In this document: positions 54,042-62,866 of the stretch, piece after piece | How the letters are laid out: each line of letters starts with the position of its first letter | How positions within the stretch are numbered: the first letter of the stretch is position 1 | NCBI GenBank assembly: GCA_001769805.1 | Contig: MEPO01000034.1 | Location: 124,001-188,000, forward strand | Direction of reading: 5' to 3' | DNA: 64,000 nt | From: Bdellovibrionales bacterium GWA1_52_35 | Lineage (GTDB): Bacteria; Bdellovibrionota; UBA1018 | Made by a program: the position numbers and the translations under genes | Notes under the pieces: generated by a model | Seen by the model: only the letters and a program-made list of their open reading frames with translations | What the model was told of the DNA's origin: nothing | The model's database searches: none

Positions 54042-54472
54042 GATTTCGCGACAAAAATTTCGTCGATTTTACAAATTTCTCGAAGATTTTTGAGGAATCG
54101 GTCGAGTTCGGAAAAAATGCATTCCGTCAAGGCCTTGGTGGATTTTTGCTACGCGCCAAGTCTTATACTGGGCCTTAGATACTCCTCAAAAAGACAAAAA
54201 ACCTAAGCGAGACCGAAAGCTAACGCAGGCCTCAATTGTCCATTCATGGTGTAGTGGGGGAGGGGGTACCACAATCTGTAGTGGTGTTTTTTGACAGACC
54301 CAAAAAAAGAGTTCAGGCTGAATCCATAAGCATGTTAAAGAATATGCCCCCGGGAAAACGCCGGAGCAGACCTGAGCAGAGATAGCGAAAAAGTATAATT
54401 TTAGGAATTTGGTGATGAGCAGTAGCGGAAGTTCTCGCATTAACGATATGAAAGACAACTTGGAGACTTTGC
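54042..54472. other. 431-base non-coding stretch upstream of nrdJ
   Basis: No ORF with a plausible start is found. It contains a TATACT -10-like box (54164-54169), a CTTAG/CTAAG pairing nested in GGCCT/AGGCC over roughly 54171-54236, and ACCAC/GTGGT followed by GTTTTTT near 54268-54290, which could be a weak terminator or the end of a small RNA. The TTGGAG site of nrdJ is at 54460-54465. The long leader may hold regulation, but I can assign no known motif. Confidence 0.4.
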
Positions 54473-57400
54473 ATGGATAAGCAGTCAATTCACACCCAGG
54501 ACGAGATGTTGTTGATCAAGCGTGGCAAAAACTTAAAGACGGCTGGTAATGGCAAGCCCCAGAAGTCAAAAGTTGGTGTTAATCGCTATTTCACTGAAAA
54601 ATTGGCGGAGCAGGGTTTGAAACCCCTCGACGCTGTGCCCTACATGAAGTCTTCATCCAAAATCAAAGATACTGACGGCCGGACTGTCTTTGAGATGAAA
54701 GATGTGGAAGTCCCGGCAGCCTGGACTCAGCTCGCGGTGGATATTCTGGTTTCCAAATACTTCCGCAAAGCCGGCGTGCCTGGAACGGGGCATGAAACTT
54801 CAGTCCAGCAGGTAATCATCCGTCTGGCCCGGACCCTGGCTCAGGCTGGCGAAAAATACGGCTATTTTGATGCCGCCTCGGCCAGTGTTTTTGAAGACGA
54901 ATTGTCTTACCTCTTGATTCACCAGATCGGCGCTTTCAATTCGCCAGTCTGGTTCAATCTCGGTCTTTCCGCGCAATATGGAATTGAAGGCAGTGGCGGC
55001 AACTTCGCCTGGGATCCGCAGGCCATGCGAGTGGTTGAAACCAAAGACGCCTATTCCCGTCCACAGTGCTCAGCCTGTTTCATCCAGTCGGTCGATGATG
55101 ACCTGATGGGTCTTTTCCAGCTCATGAAAAATGAAGCCAAACTCTTCAAGTACGGCTCGGGAACTGGTACCAATTTTTCGAGAATTCGCGGTCGTCAGGA
55201 GACCCTTTCGGGTGGTGGGCTTTCTTCCGGTCTGATGAGCTTCCTGGAGGTTTTTGATAAAGGCGCCGGCGCAACGAAGTCGGGCGGTACCACTCGCCGC
55301 GCTGCAAAGATGGTCTGCCTGGATATGGATCATCCGGAAATTGCTGATTTCATCAGCTGGAAAATGCGCGAGGAGCGCAAAGTTGCGGCTTTGATCGCAG
55401 CGGGCTACAGCTCTGATTTCAATGGTGAGGCTTACAAGACCGTAAGTGGGCAGAATGCCAATAATTCTGTACGCATCACGGATTCCTTCATGAACGCCGT
55501 GGAGCATGGGGCGAAGTGGGAAACGCGCGCACGCACCAGTGGCGAAGTGGTTGATACCTACGAAGCCCGGACACTTTGGAAGATGATTGCAGAAGCTGCC
55601 TGGTCTTGTGCAGATCCAGGTCTGCAGTTCGATACCACTATCAATGACTGGCATACCTGTCTTGATTCAGGTCGCATCAATGCTTCCAACCCATGTTCGG
55701 AATTCATGTTCCTGGATGATACGGCATGCAATCTCGCTTCCCTGAATCTCGTCAAGTTCCTGAAAGAGGATGGCAGTTTTGATATCAAAGGTTTCCGTGA
55801 GGCAAGCCGTACTTTCAGTATCGCGCAGGAAATTTTGGTTGGGCTGTCCAGCTATCCAACCGAACAGATTGCTGAGAATTCGTATCGGTTCCGTCCGCTC
55901 GGATTGGGCTACGCCAACCTCGGCACACTCCTGATGCTCAAGGGAATCCCCTATGATTCGAAGGAAGGGCGCTCCTGGGCCGCGGCAATCACCGCGATCA
56001 TGTGCGGTCATGCCTATGCAGTCAGTGCGGAAGAAGCCGGAGTCATCGGTCCCTTTGACGGTTTTGCGGTGAATCGCGAATCCATGCTCAAGGTGATCGC
56101 CAAGCACCGGGATGCCGCATACAAGCTCGATGCAGACACGCTTCCCCCCGAGCTGGCGCAAGCGGCCCGCGAAGATTGGGATCTTGCCCTGAGCCTGGGT
56201 GAGAAAAACGGCTATAGGAACTCGCAGATCACTGTTCTTGCCCCGACCGGCACCATCGGGCTGCTGATGGATTGCGATACGACGGGAGTCGAGCCCGATT
56301 TCGCGCTCGTGAAATTCAAGAAGCTCGCGGGCGGCGGCTATTTCAAGATCGTCAATCAGTCAGTGCCAATGGCTCTGAAGAACCGTGGCTACACGGACTC
56401 TCAAATTGATGAGATCATCGGTTACCTGCTGGGTACCATGAGCTTGGATGGAGCCACTCACGTGACCCGGGACTTCCTGAAATCCAAGGGATTGACGGAA
56501 CCCGAGATCGCGAAAATCGAAAAAGGCTTGCCTGGAACTTTCGAATTGACCAGCGCGTTCACACGTTTCGGTCTCGGGGACACGCTTCTGAACCGCATCG
56601 GTGTTCCCGCGGCAGAATATGAGAAGCCCACCTTCTCATTCCTGCGCTGGGCCGGGCTGACTGAAGCACAGATCAATGAAGCGAACGAAATCATTTGTGG
56701 AACGATGACAGTCGAAGGGGCTCCTCATTTGAAGGAAGAGCATCTCGCGATCTTCGATTGTGCCAATAAATGTGGCATCAAAGGTACGCGCTTCATTGCC
56801 CCTATGGGTCATGTTTCAATGATGGCTGCAGTGCAACCCTTCCTCTCAGGTGCTATTTCAAAAACTGTGAATGTTCCGCACGAAACGACCGTCGAAGAAA
56901 TCCAGGACATTTATCTGCAGGCCTGGAAAGGCGGACTGAAGGCGATTGCGCTTTATCGTGATGGTTGCAAACTCTCGCAGCCTCTGCTGGCCAAATCAGA
57001 AAAGAAAGCGGAAGAGCCGGCTAGAACTGAAGTCAAAGCGGCGGCTTCCATAGCACCAGTTACGGCGGCAGTTTCGTCTGAGCCGGTTCGTCGCAAACTG
57101 CCATCCAAACGTACGGGTTTCACCCAGGAAGCGAATGTGGCCGGTCACAAGGTCTACATCCGCACGGGTGAGTATCAGGACGGACATCTCGGCGAAGTTT
57201 TCATTGACATGCATAAAGAGGGTGCAGCCTATCGTGCAATGATGAACTGCTTCGCAATATCTGTAAGCTTGGGACTGCAGTATGGAGTCCCGCTGAAGGA
57301 GTTTGTGGACAAGTTCACGTTCACCCGCTTTGAGCCCTCAGGTATTGTGGAGGGCCATGCCAATGTGAAAATGGCGACCTCGATCGTGGATTACATCTTC

Positions 57401-57712
57401 CGGGTACTCGGGATGGAGTACCTGGGGCGAACGGATTTTGTACAGGTGAAGCCGTCGGTCGATCTCACAGCCGAAAAAGGCGCGGCGGCAAAGGTTTATC
57501 CCAAAAACCCGTCCCAACTTTTTGCGACTGCCGCGACTTCAGTAGCAGCATTGGCGTCTGCCGCTTCGGCAAATGGCAGCGGAACTCTTTCGGGTCATCT
57601 TGCCGAGATGATGGGGGATGCTCCTCCGTGCGATGGTTGTGGTCACACGACCGTTCGGAACGGCGCATGCTATAAATGCTTGAATTGTGGCAACAGCATG
57701 GGTTGCAGTTGA
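54473..57712 (+). CDS. nrdJ: Vitamin B12-dependent ribonucleotide reductase, class II
   Basis: 1079 residues. Reduces ribonucleotides to deoxyribonucleotides using adenosylcobalamin, so it works with or without oxygen. The substrate-site loop with the radical and redox cysteines is seen as PQCSACFIQ and NPCSEFMFLDDTACNLASLN (about 404). GTGTNFSRIRGRQE and LAPTGTIGLLMDCDTTGVEP are typical of NrdJ. The C-terminus is cysteine-rich (CDGCGHT, CYKCLNCGNSMGC), probably a zinc site that re-reduces the active site. TTGGAG precedes ATG 54473. No other ribonucleotide reductase is in the window. Confidence 0.97.
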   Translation: MDKQSIHTQDEMLLIKRGKNLKTAGNGKPQKSKVGVNRYFTEKLAEQGLKPLDAVPYMKSSSKIKDTDGRTVFEMKDVEVPAAWTQLAVDILVSKYFRKAGVPGTGHETSVQQVIIRLARTLAQAGEKYGYFDAASASVFEDELSYLLIHQIGAFNSPVWFNLGLSAQYGIEGSGGNFAWDPQAMRVVETKDAYSRPQCSACFIQSVDDDLMGLFQLMKNEAKLFKYGSGTGTNFSRIRGRQETLSGGGLSSGLMSFLEVFDKGAGATKSGGTTRRAAKMVCLDMDHPEIADFISWKMREERKVAALIAAGYSSDFNGEAYKTVSGQNANNSVRITDSFMNAVEHGAKWETRARTSGEVVDTYEARTLWKMIAEAAWSCADPGLQFDTTINDWHTCLDSGRINASNPCSEFMFLDDTACNLASLNLVKFLKEDGSFDIKGFREASRTFSIAQEILVGLSSYPTEQIAENSYRFRPLGLGYANLGTLLMLKGIPYDSKEGRSWAAAITAIMCGHAYAVSAEEAGVIGPFDGFAVNRESMLKVIAKHRDAAYKLDADTLPPELAQAAREDWDLALSLGEKNGYRNSQITVLAPTGTIGLLMDCDTTGVEPDFALVKFKKLAGGGYFKIVNQSVPMALKNRGYTDSQIDEIIGYLLGTMSLDGATHVTRDFLKSKGLTEPEIAKIEKGLPGTFELTSAFTRFGLGDTLLNRIGVPAAEYEKPTFSFLRWAGLTEAQINEANEIICGTMTVEGAPHLKEEHLAIFDCANKCGIKGTRFIAPMGHVSMMAAVQPFLSGAISKTVNVPHETTVEEIQDIYLQAWKGGLKAIALYRDGCKLSQPLLAKSEKKAEEPARTEVKAAASIAPVTAAVSSEPVRRKLPSKRTGFTQEANVAGHKVYIRTGEYQDGHLGEVFIDMHKEGAAYRAMMNCFAISVSLGLQYGVPLKEFVDKFTFTRFEPSGIVEGHANVKMATSIVDYIFRVLGMEYLGRTDFVQVKPSVDLTAEKGAAAKVYPKNPSQLFATAATSVAALASAASANGSGTLSGHLAEMMGDAPPCDGCGHTTVRNGACYKCLNCGNSMGCS

Positions 57713-57721
57713 TTTAAATTC

Positions 57722-58438
57722 TTAAACAGGCCAGCTCAAAGGGAGCCGGGCTTCGAGCAGAAGTCTGGCTTCTCTTTTATGAGCGGTCGGAAGCAGTGGG
57801 AGCTCAATGCGCCAGGCATGCAGCCAAAGGCGATCTGCAAGCCTTCCTTTGTAAATCAAGTCCCCATCTATCGGCCAATTCACGCTCGCCAGATGACAAC
57901 GGATCTGATGCATGACTCCGGTCCTGATTTCAATGAAAAGATCCAGTCGGCGTGCCTGCTCATCAATGACTTTGACCTCTTGGATGAGTGTTTTTGCTGC
58001 AAGTGCTTTGCCTCGTATTTGACGAAGGGCCGCGGCGTTGTGAATGCAGATCATCTTTTTTGAACTTTTGGCTGAGTGGCCAAGTGGAAATGATATTTCG
58101 CCCGGAGGGAGAGGGTCGGGCGGAGATATTGATCCGTCCTTTTGTTTCGGGGAGCAGATCGCGCGGTACCATTTACGAACCCGATCGGTTTTCCAGTGCT
58201 GCTGAAGGAAATCAAAGTATTCGTTTGTTTTTGCGAAGACAAGGAGGCCGCTTGTTCCGGTGTCCAGCCTGTGCAGAATCCCTGGCTCAAGCCCCCCGCG
58301 TCCGATATTGCGCAATCCCGGGAAATGGGCCAAAGCGGAATGGACGGCAGTTCCGGTCTCTTCACTGTTCAAGGGAATCGAGGGCATCCCGGCAGGTTTG
58401 TTGAGTACAAGAAGTTTGGAGTCTTCGTAGATAATCAT
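57722..58438 (-). CDS. RluA-family pseudouridine synthase
   Basis: About 238 residues. The family motif HRLDTGTSGLLVFAK contains the catalytic aspartate; LVLNKPAGMPSIP and GVMHQIRCHLASVNWPIDGD are further signatures. It isomerises uridine in rRNA or tRNA; the site cannot be told. The frame is open to GTG 58531, which would overlap the upstream lipoprotein gene by 80 bases, so ATG 58438, 13 bases after that gene's stop, is preferred. No S4 domain is present, as in the short RluA-type enzymes. Confidence 0.88.
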   Translation of the reverse strand: MIIYEDSKLLVLNKPAGMPSIPLNSEETGTAVHSALAHFPGLRNIGRGGLEPGILHRLDTGTSGLLVFAKTNEYFDFLQQHWKTDRVRKWYRAICSPKQKDGSISPPDPLPPGEISFPLGHSAKSSKKMICIHNAAALRQIRGKALAAKTLIQEVKVIDEQARRLDLFIEIRTGVMHQIRCHLASVNWPIDGDLIYKGRLADRLWLHAWRIELPLLPTAHKREARLLLEARLPLSWPV

Positions 58439-58451
58439 TCTGGGCAGTCGC

Positions 58452-60761
58452 TCAATAATCCGGAGCCATGCAGGCGGTGTCCGGGTTTCCGGGTTCAAGG
58501 TGGGCGCCAAGATTTTTGGAGAGGGGATCACTTGCGGAAAAGCCGGATTTCAGTTTGACGTTGGCTCCACAGCAGCCCTGACTGGGAGAAAATTTCCCGG
58601 TTTTGCCCCCGCCCGCGTCATAGGTCACGATGCAACCATACGTACTGTCGCTTACAAGTGCCTGTTCAGTCCAGAGGGCGTCAGCCAGGAGCGGGAATTT
58701 GGGCCAATCCACGGTTCCGCTGCTTGAGCCTACGACAGTTCGGTCGCACGTCTGGTCTGCGCAAAGGGGTTCAGTCGTGGTGTCTGTTTTTAGCAGGTCG
58801 ACAACAAAGGTGTTCGGATGACGGGCAACACCCTGGAGAATGCTATCACCGAAATTGTCCGGGCAACCGCTGGCCAGTTTAGCCGGATAATTGGAAGGTA
58901 AGTTCGGTATCGTGGGGGTGCAGGCCGTGCTCGTTGAGTTTTTCACAACATGGGAGGTGAAGGGAGATACTGAGCCCCAGACGGCACTGTTCACTGTGGG
59001 TCGAACGTCAATCATAGGCACATTATTGTTCTGGGTGGGGTAAGCCTCCGCACACCAGGCAATATTTCCGGTGTTGGGGTCTTTTGCAAAGTGCAGCGGC
59101 GGGTCGCGAAATTCTGGGTCAGGTTTTGGAGCGCAGGCCAGGAACTCGGTATCTTCCACATAGTGAGGTGCCCAAGGCTGGATTGGTCGGATATAAGCAT
59201 GCGGGTAAACGGGATTCGCAGCATTGACGGTAGCAATCGAAAGCACGGTATGATCTGAGTTGAGAACCGTGAGCGCAGCTGAGCAGGAGTTCCGGGTGTC
59301 AGTATTGGGAAATTCTATTCCGTCGATGTTCTTGCCACGCCAACTCGAGTTATTGGTTGCCACGTAACCGGGAAGAATATCTTTGGGATATTCATTCGCC
59401 CTTGGGGCGGGAATGCCCGTGACCCCTGAATGATCGAAGAACGAGAATGGGCAGGGTTTCGGACCGCGCATCGTGAAAGGTTTGGTTGTGGTAGAGCTGC
59501 TCGGACCTTTTACGGGGCGATCCAGGACATAGACGGTATCAGTCGATTGGGTCTGGTCCATGGGCGCGCCATTAGTATTGAAGACCTGGGGGTAGAGCGA
59601 AATATATCTCCTGAGTCGGAAGGTGGGGCGCTCTCTTTGCGCTTTATCAAAGAAGCTCGGACAAGTTCCGTCTTTATTCGGTTTGGCAGCGAAGCCCAGG
59701 CATGAATTAATGAGACCGTCTCTTGAACTTGATGAACCAGTGGCAGTTTTAAAACAGCGGGAACCCTGGGAGGTGGGATCTGTTCCGTTGGAAACTTTCG
59801 TGAAAGCTTCGACCCCGATCGGAAATGACTCCGTATGATCCAGCGAGAGTGCGAAGGAAGTATCCAGAGGCCAGGCATTCGAAAGGGCTGCGGAGGCGCC
59901 TGGGAGGTATTCCTGGACCTTTGGGCAGATATAGCGTGCATTACCCGGATTAATACTTCCGCGCTCACTGTCGCGGACATAAAGATTGTAATAATACGCT
60001 TGCGAGGAATTCTGAATGGTATCGATTCCGTAGCAATCATAAGCATTGGCGGTGCCATCCGCTTTGGTCAGGCAGAAGCGGCTGGCCAGTGGGAACTTGA
60101 TATCCCCGCTGTCGGTAGTGGCTGTTGCGAGGAAACTCGAGATGGACATTCCGCGTTTGAATTGCTCGTAACAAGTGTAGCGCAGAATATTGTCGAAGTA
60201 ATGGCCCTGCTGATCCTGAAAGGAGCCGCTCACGGCAGAGGTCGATTTAGTCATCGTGATGGTATTTACGGTGAAGACGCTGTTGTTTCCGGCAGCAGGA
60301 GCAAGAGTGATGCTTAGAGGAGTTCCATCGAGAATTTCGTTCGTATAAACAGTTTTGTCTGGAGAAGCGCAGGTAACCCCATAGGGCTGGACTGCCGTCA
60401 CTTTGGTCTGGATATTCCGTTTTACAGGAATGTTTGTTCCTGATGTTGAATTGATTTCCTGCCAGGAAAATTTGCAGACACAAGGTCGGGTGGCAGTGGT
60501 GGTGCTGTCAGTGGCACCTGAGCAAACCGTCTGAAGCGTGGTTGTTGAGCGGGTATTGTCAAAAGACAGTTGGGCCGTCCCGGCTTGAGTGCCGGTCCCG
60601 GAGACATCAATATTGACGTTGACGAGGTAAAGCGAGGGGCCCGTACTGATCGGGACATCACTGGCTTTGGCAATCGGTAAAGTTTTGGGGAGCTTGGACG
60701 TGGTACATCCCGCCGCCGCGATCAGTAAAAGTGAAAGTAAGAAAACTCTGTTCAGTCTCAT
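58452..60761 (-). CDS. Large cysteine-rich lipoprotein of unknown function (paralogue 2)
   Basis: 769 residues, lipobox at IAAAGC after a short signal peptide. Mature protein is Ser/Thr/Asn/Pro-rich with many cysteines. A CxCxFS motif near residue 95 (CVCKFSWQEINS) matches CSCIFSFIDSNFNS in the upstream neighbour, and both later have a YxC element in comparable positions (RYTCYEQF; RYQCRRIE). This indicates related N-terminal domains. The rest resembles surface proteins with loops and disulfides; no family recognised. AGAGGA precedes the ATG. It is 12 bases after the previous gene and operonic with it. Confidence 0.72.
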   Translation of the reverse strand: MRLNRVFLLSLLLIAAAGCTTSKLPKTLPIAKASDVPISTGPSLYLVNVNIDVSGTGTQAGTAQLSFDNTRSTTTLQTVCSGATDSTTTATRPCVCKFSWQEINSTSGTNIPVKRNIQTKVTAVQPYGVTCASPDKTVYTNEILDGTPLSITLAPAAGNNSVFTVNTITMTKSTSAVSGSFQDQQGHYFDNILRYTCYEQFKRGMSISSFLATATTDSGDIKFPLASRFCLTKADGTANAYDCYGIDTIQNSSQAYYYNLYVRDSERGSINPGNARYICPKVQEYLPGASAALSNAWPLDTSFALSLDHTESFPIGVEAFTKVSNGTDPTSQGSRCFKTATGSSSSRDGLINSCLGFAAKPNKDGTCPSFFDKAQRERPTFRLRRYISLYPQVFNTNGAPMDQTQSTDTVYVLDRPVKGPSSSTTTKPFTMRGPKPCPFSFFDHSGVTGIPAPRANEYPKDILPGYVATNNSSWRGKNIDGIEFPNTDTRNSCSAALTVLNSDHTVLSIATVNAANPVYPHAYIRPIQPWAPHYVEDTEFLACAPKPDPEFRDPPLHFAKDPNTGNIAWCAEAYPTQNNNVPMIDVRPTVNSAVWGSVSPFTSHVVKNSTSTACTPTIPNLPSNYPAKLASGCPDNFGDSILQGVARHPNTFVVDLLKTDTTTEPLCADQTCDRTVVGSSSGTVDWPKFPLLADALWTEQALVSDSTYGCIVTYDAGGGKTGKFSPSQGCCGANVKLKSGFSASDPLSKNLGAHLEPGNPDTACMAPDY

Positions 60762-60773
60762 GGGTCCTCTTGC

Positions 60774-62591
60774 CTATTCAGGTTGAAGCGCACAAACCGG
60801 GAATACGCCGGGCCGGTTTGGATCTTCGGAGTTAGGGTCACTGTTTTCTCCTGCATCATGCAGTTTCAGTCCGTAAATAACCCGTTTGCTTGGAGCGCAA
60901 TCCCCCGGGGTTGCGGGATTCAGCGGATCGGGTGAGAGGCAGTCTCCGGGCAGAAACCGATATGGAGTGTAAACGTCAGAATCGGCGATGGATGAATTCT
61001 GCATGGTGCTGGTCATGACCGTGGGAGGGGTTACGACAAAGAGGTAATCCGTCTGACCCAGATCTGAGATGTTGGGAATGTTTTCGTAAGAAAGATTCGA
61101 ATCAAAGGGTACGCCCCTCGGTGCGGTGCCCGCATTGTTCAGCTCGCAAAGATTGAGCGGATAGTCGGGAGCCCCAAGGTTACAGGAACCATTGATCTGA
61201 GCGGGTTGCCAGATATCGGTCCCAGCACCGAACATTTCGTAATTTGGAAACTGTGCAATTGAATTTTGGCTCGAACAGCCCGGACTGGTCTGGCTGGCGC
61301 ACGCATCCACCTCTGACAATCCCTGGAACTTGACGCACAGACCGCGGGACCCGGTTGTTGTTGTGGACCAGATCGCCCGGGCAGCAAGTGTGTTGGGGGC
61401 CCCGACAGCCTGCAGCCCTTTGCAGTCTCTGATGATGGAAGTATTGTCATCACCGGCGACAGAGTTGCCGGGATTGCACGCAATGTTCTGAACGTTTAAT
61501 AAAGCAGTGCTGCGAGGGAATTTTGGCACTTCAAAAGCTTTTCTGAAAAGCCAGACTTTCACCCATTTGTATCCGGGAGGAATATTGGTCACGGTGTCGG
61601 GACAGGTTTCTCCGTTGGATGTCGAAACGGGACTCGCTCCGTAACCCAGAGGGGGAGTGCCGCCGGCGGGTGAAATGGTTTCGGGTGCGATATAGGCATT
61701 CACCGGGATTGAAAAAATTCCGGTCTTCGCTTTTGCAAGATAGAATGTCGAGCGATCGTTTTCACTGCCCTGAGGCGGGAAGATCCGGATACTGCCCAAG
61801 GCATCGGGAGCCACGCTATAAACAGACAGATCAATCCCGGAAGCCGAATTGGACGAAGAAGGATTGGGTGGACAGCTCCAGTTCGGAAGCTTCTTGCTTG
61901 CAAAAATCGTGTAAGCGCCGCCAAAGTTTGAGGTATAGAAGTTCCTCGGAAACGAAATCCTCGGGTCATCCGACTGGATCGGATCATAGATGCTCGGCTC
62001 AAAGAGGTGAGGAATGGTTTCGATTCGACGGCACTGATACCGCTCTGCTTTGACAAAAGTGGAGGCATCCACAGGGTCCAGGCCCGAAATTGCCTGAGTG
62101 ACTTTGACTTCATTCGAAGTGGCTTCATTAAAGCTGTTCAACATGATTTTTATATTGAAATAGGCAATAGAGGCCGGAATCACAGCGGTATTGCAGCGAA
62201 GCATGTCGTCTTCAACGTAGTGAGGGACTACGGGTTCGACACGGCTGTTAAAATTGGAATCGATGAAGCTGAAGATGCAGGAACAATTGGGTGCCTCATT
62301 GTCAGTTCCCCTACAGAAACTTCCAATGCTGCCGGAACCATCGCCGATGAGATCCAGGGAGCCGGAGCTGTTGACGCTCGTCATCACCTTGGTCAAAACC
62401 ATCATTCCGGAATCAAAGGATGTCGGATCGCCGGTTTCTGAGTTGGTCTTGGTGTTGCTCGTGATTCGTCCAAAATTGGTGGTGCATGCAGCGCTTGTCA
62501 GAAATAAAAGACACAAGAAGGCACTCACACCGACAGCGGTGACTTTCGTAGATTTCCCCGGAAAAATCTGGTTTTTCCTTAATCCCACCAC
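60774..62591 (-). CDS. Large cysteine-rich lipoprotein of unknown function (paralogue 1)
   Basis: 605 residues starting at GTG 62591, with AGAGGG seven bases upstream. Signal peptide with a lipobox-like TSAAC. The N-terminal part shares a CxCxFS motif and a following YxC element with the downstream 769-residue lipoprotein, so the two are probably tandem paralogues. The rest is Pro/Ser/Asn-rich with cysteines spread throughout (SCPPNPSSSN; CKGLQAVG; CVKFQGLS). Likely surface-exposed and disulfide-stabilised. No family recognised. Function unknown. Confidence 0.72.
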   Translation of the reverse strand: MVGLRKNQIFPGKSTKVTAVGVSAFLCLLFLTSAACTTNFGRITSNTKTNSETGDPTSFDSGMMVLTKVMTSVNSSGSLDLIGDGSGSIGSFCRGTDNEAPNCSCIFSFIDSNFNSRVEPVVPHYVEDDMLRCNTAVIPASIAYFNIKIMLNSFNEATSNEVKVTQAISGLDPVDASTFVKAERYQCRRIETIPHLFEPSIYDPIQSDDPRISFPRNFYTSNFGGAYTIFASKKLPNWSCPPNPSSSNSASGIDLSVYSVAPDALGSIRIFPPQGSENDRSTFYLAKAKTGIFSIPVNAYIAPETISPAGGTPPLGYGASPVSTSNGETCPDTVTNIPPGYKWVKVWLFRKAFEVPKFPRSTALLNVQNIACNPGNSVAGDDNTSIIRDCKGLQAVGAPNTLAARAIWSTTTTGSRGLCVKFQGLSEVDACASQTSPGCSSQNSIAQFPNYEMFGAGTDIWQPAQINGSCNLGAPDYPLNLCELNNAGTAPRGVPFDSNLSYENIPNISDLGQTDYLFVVTPPTVMTSTMQNSSIADSDVYTPYRFLPGDCLSPDPLNPATPGDCAPSKRVIYGLKLHDAGENSDPNSEDPNRPGVFPVCALQPE

Positions 62592-62866
62592 TTCAAAACC
62601 CTCTTACCTTTAAATGTGCAAGCCTCATGCAAAGATCAGAACCCGTTTAAAAACAGCATTCCTGATTCGAAAATCCTCTCTACAGCTGTCTACGTCTTGA
62701 GCGGGGTACTTTCGGAAACTGCTGGGTTTCTGCCAAGTACTCGTCTCCACTAGCCTTATCGGTCGAAACAGGGATCTGTATAAGGGGCAGGCACTGATTG
62801 ATGCTTGGACGGAGTAAGTTGCTGAAATTAAAATGAAATAATCCGAGACCTGTTTCCAGTACTGTG
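62592..62866. other. 275-base gap between the Kelch-like and lipoprotein genes
   Basis: No supported gene, terminator or promoter. On the minus strand the AGAGGG site of the GTG-started lipoprotein lies at its downstream end. Codons upstream of 62866 belong to the Kelch-like gene. Confidence 0.5.

Noticed and set aside
54268-54290. NrdR box pair before nrdJ (ACCACAATCTGTAGTGGT)
   Set aside because: The palindrome does not match the ACACWATATATWGT-type consensus, and a second box is lacking.
54353-54400. Cobalamin-riboswitch-like fragment (GGGAAAAC, GCCGGAGCAGACCTGAG) upstream of nrdJ
   Set aside because: Some bases resemble the B12 aptamer core, but the GGTG-AAA stem and the complete B12 box are absent.
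58438-58531. GTG 58531 as start of the pseudouridine synthase
   Set aside because: It would overlap the upstream gene by 80 bases without a ribosome-binding site; ATG 58438 fits the family N-terminus.
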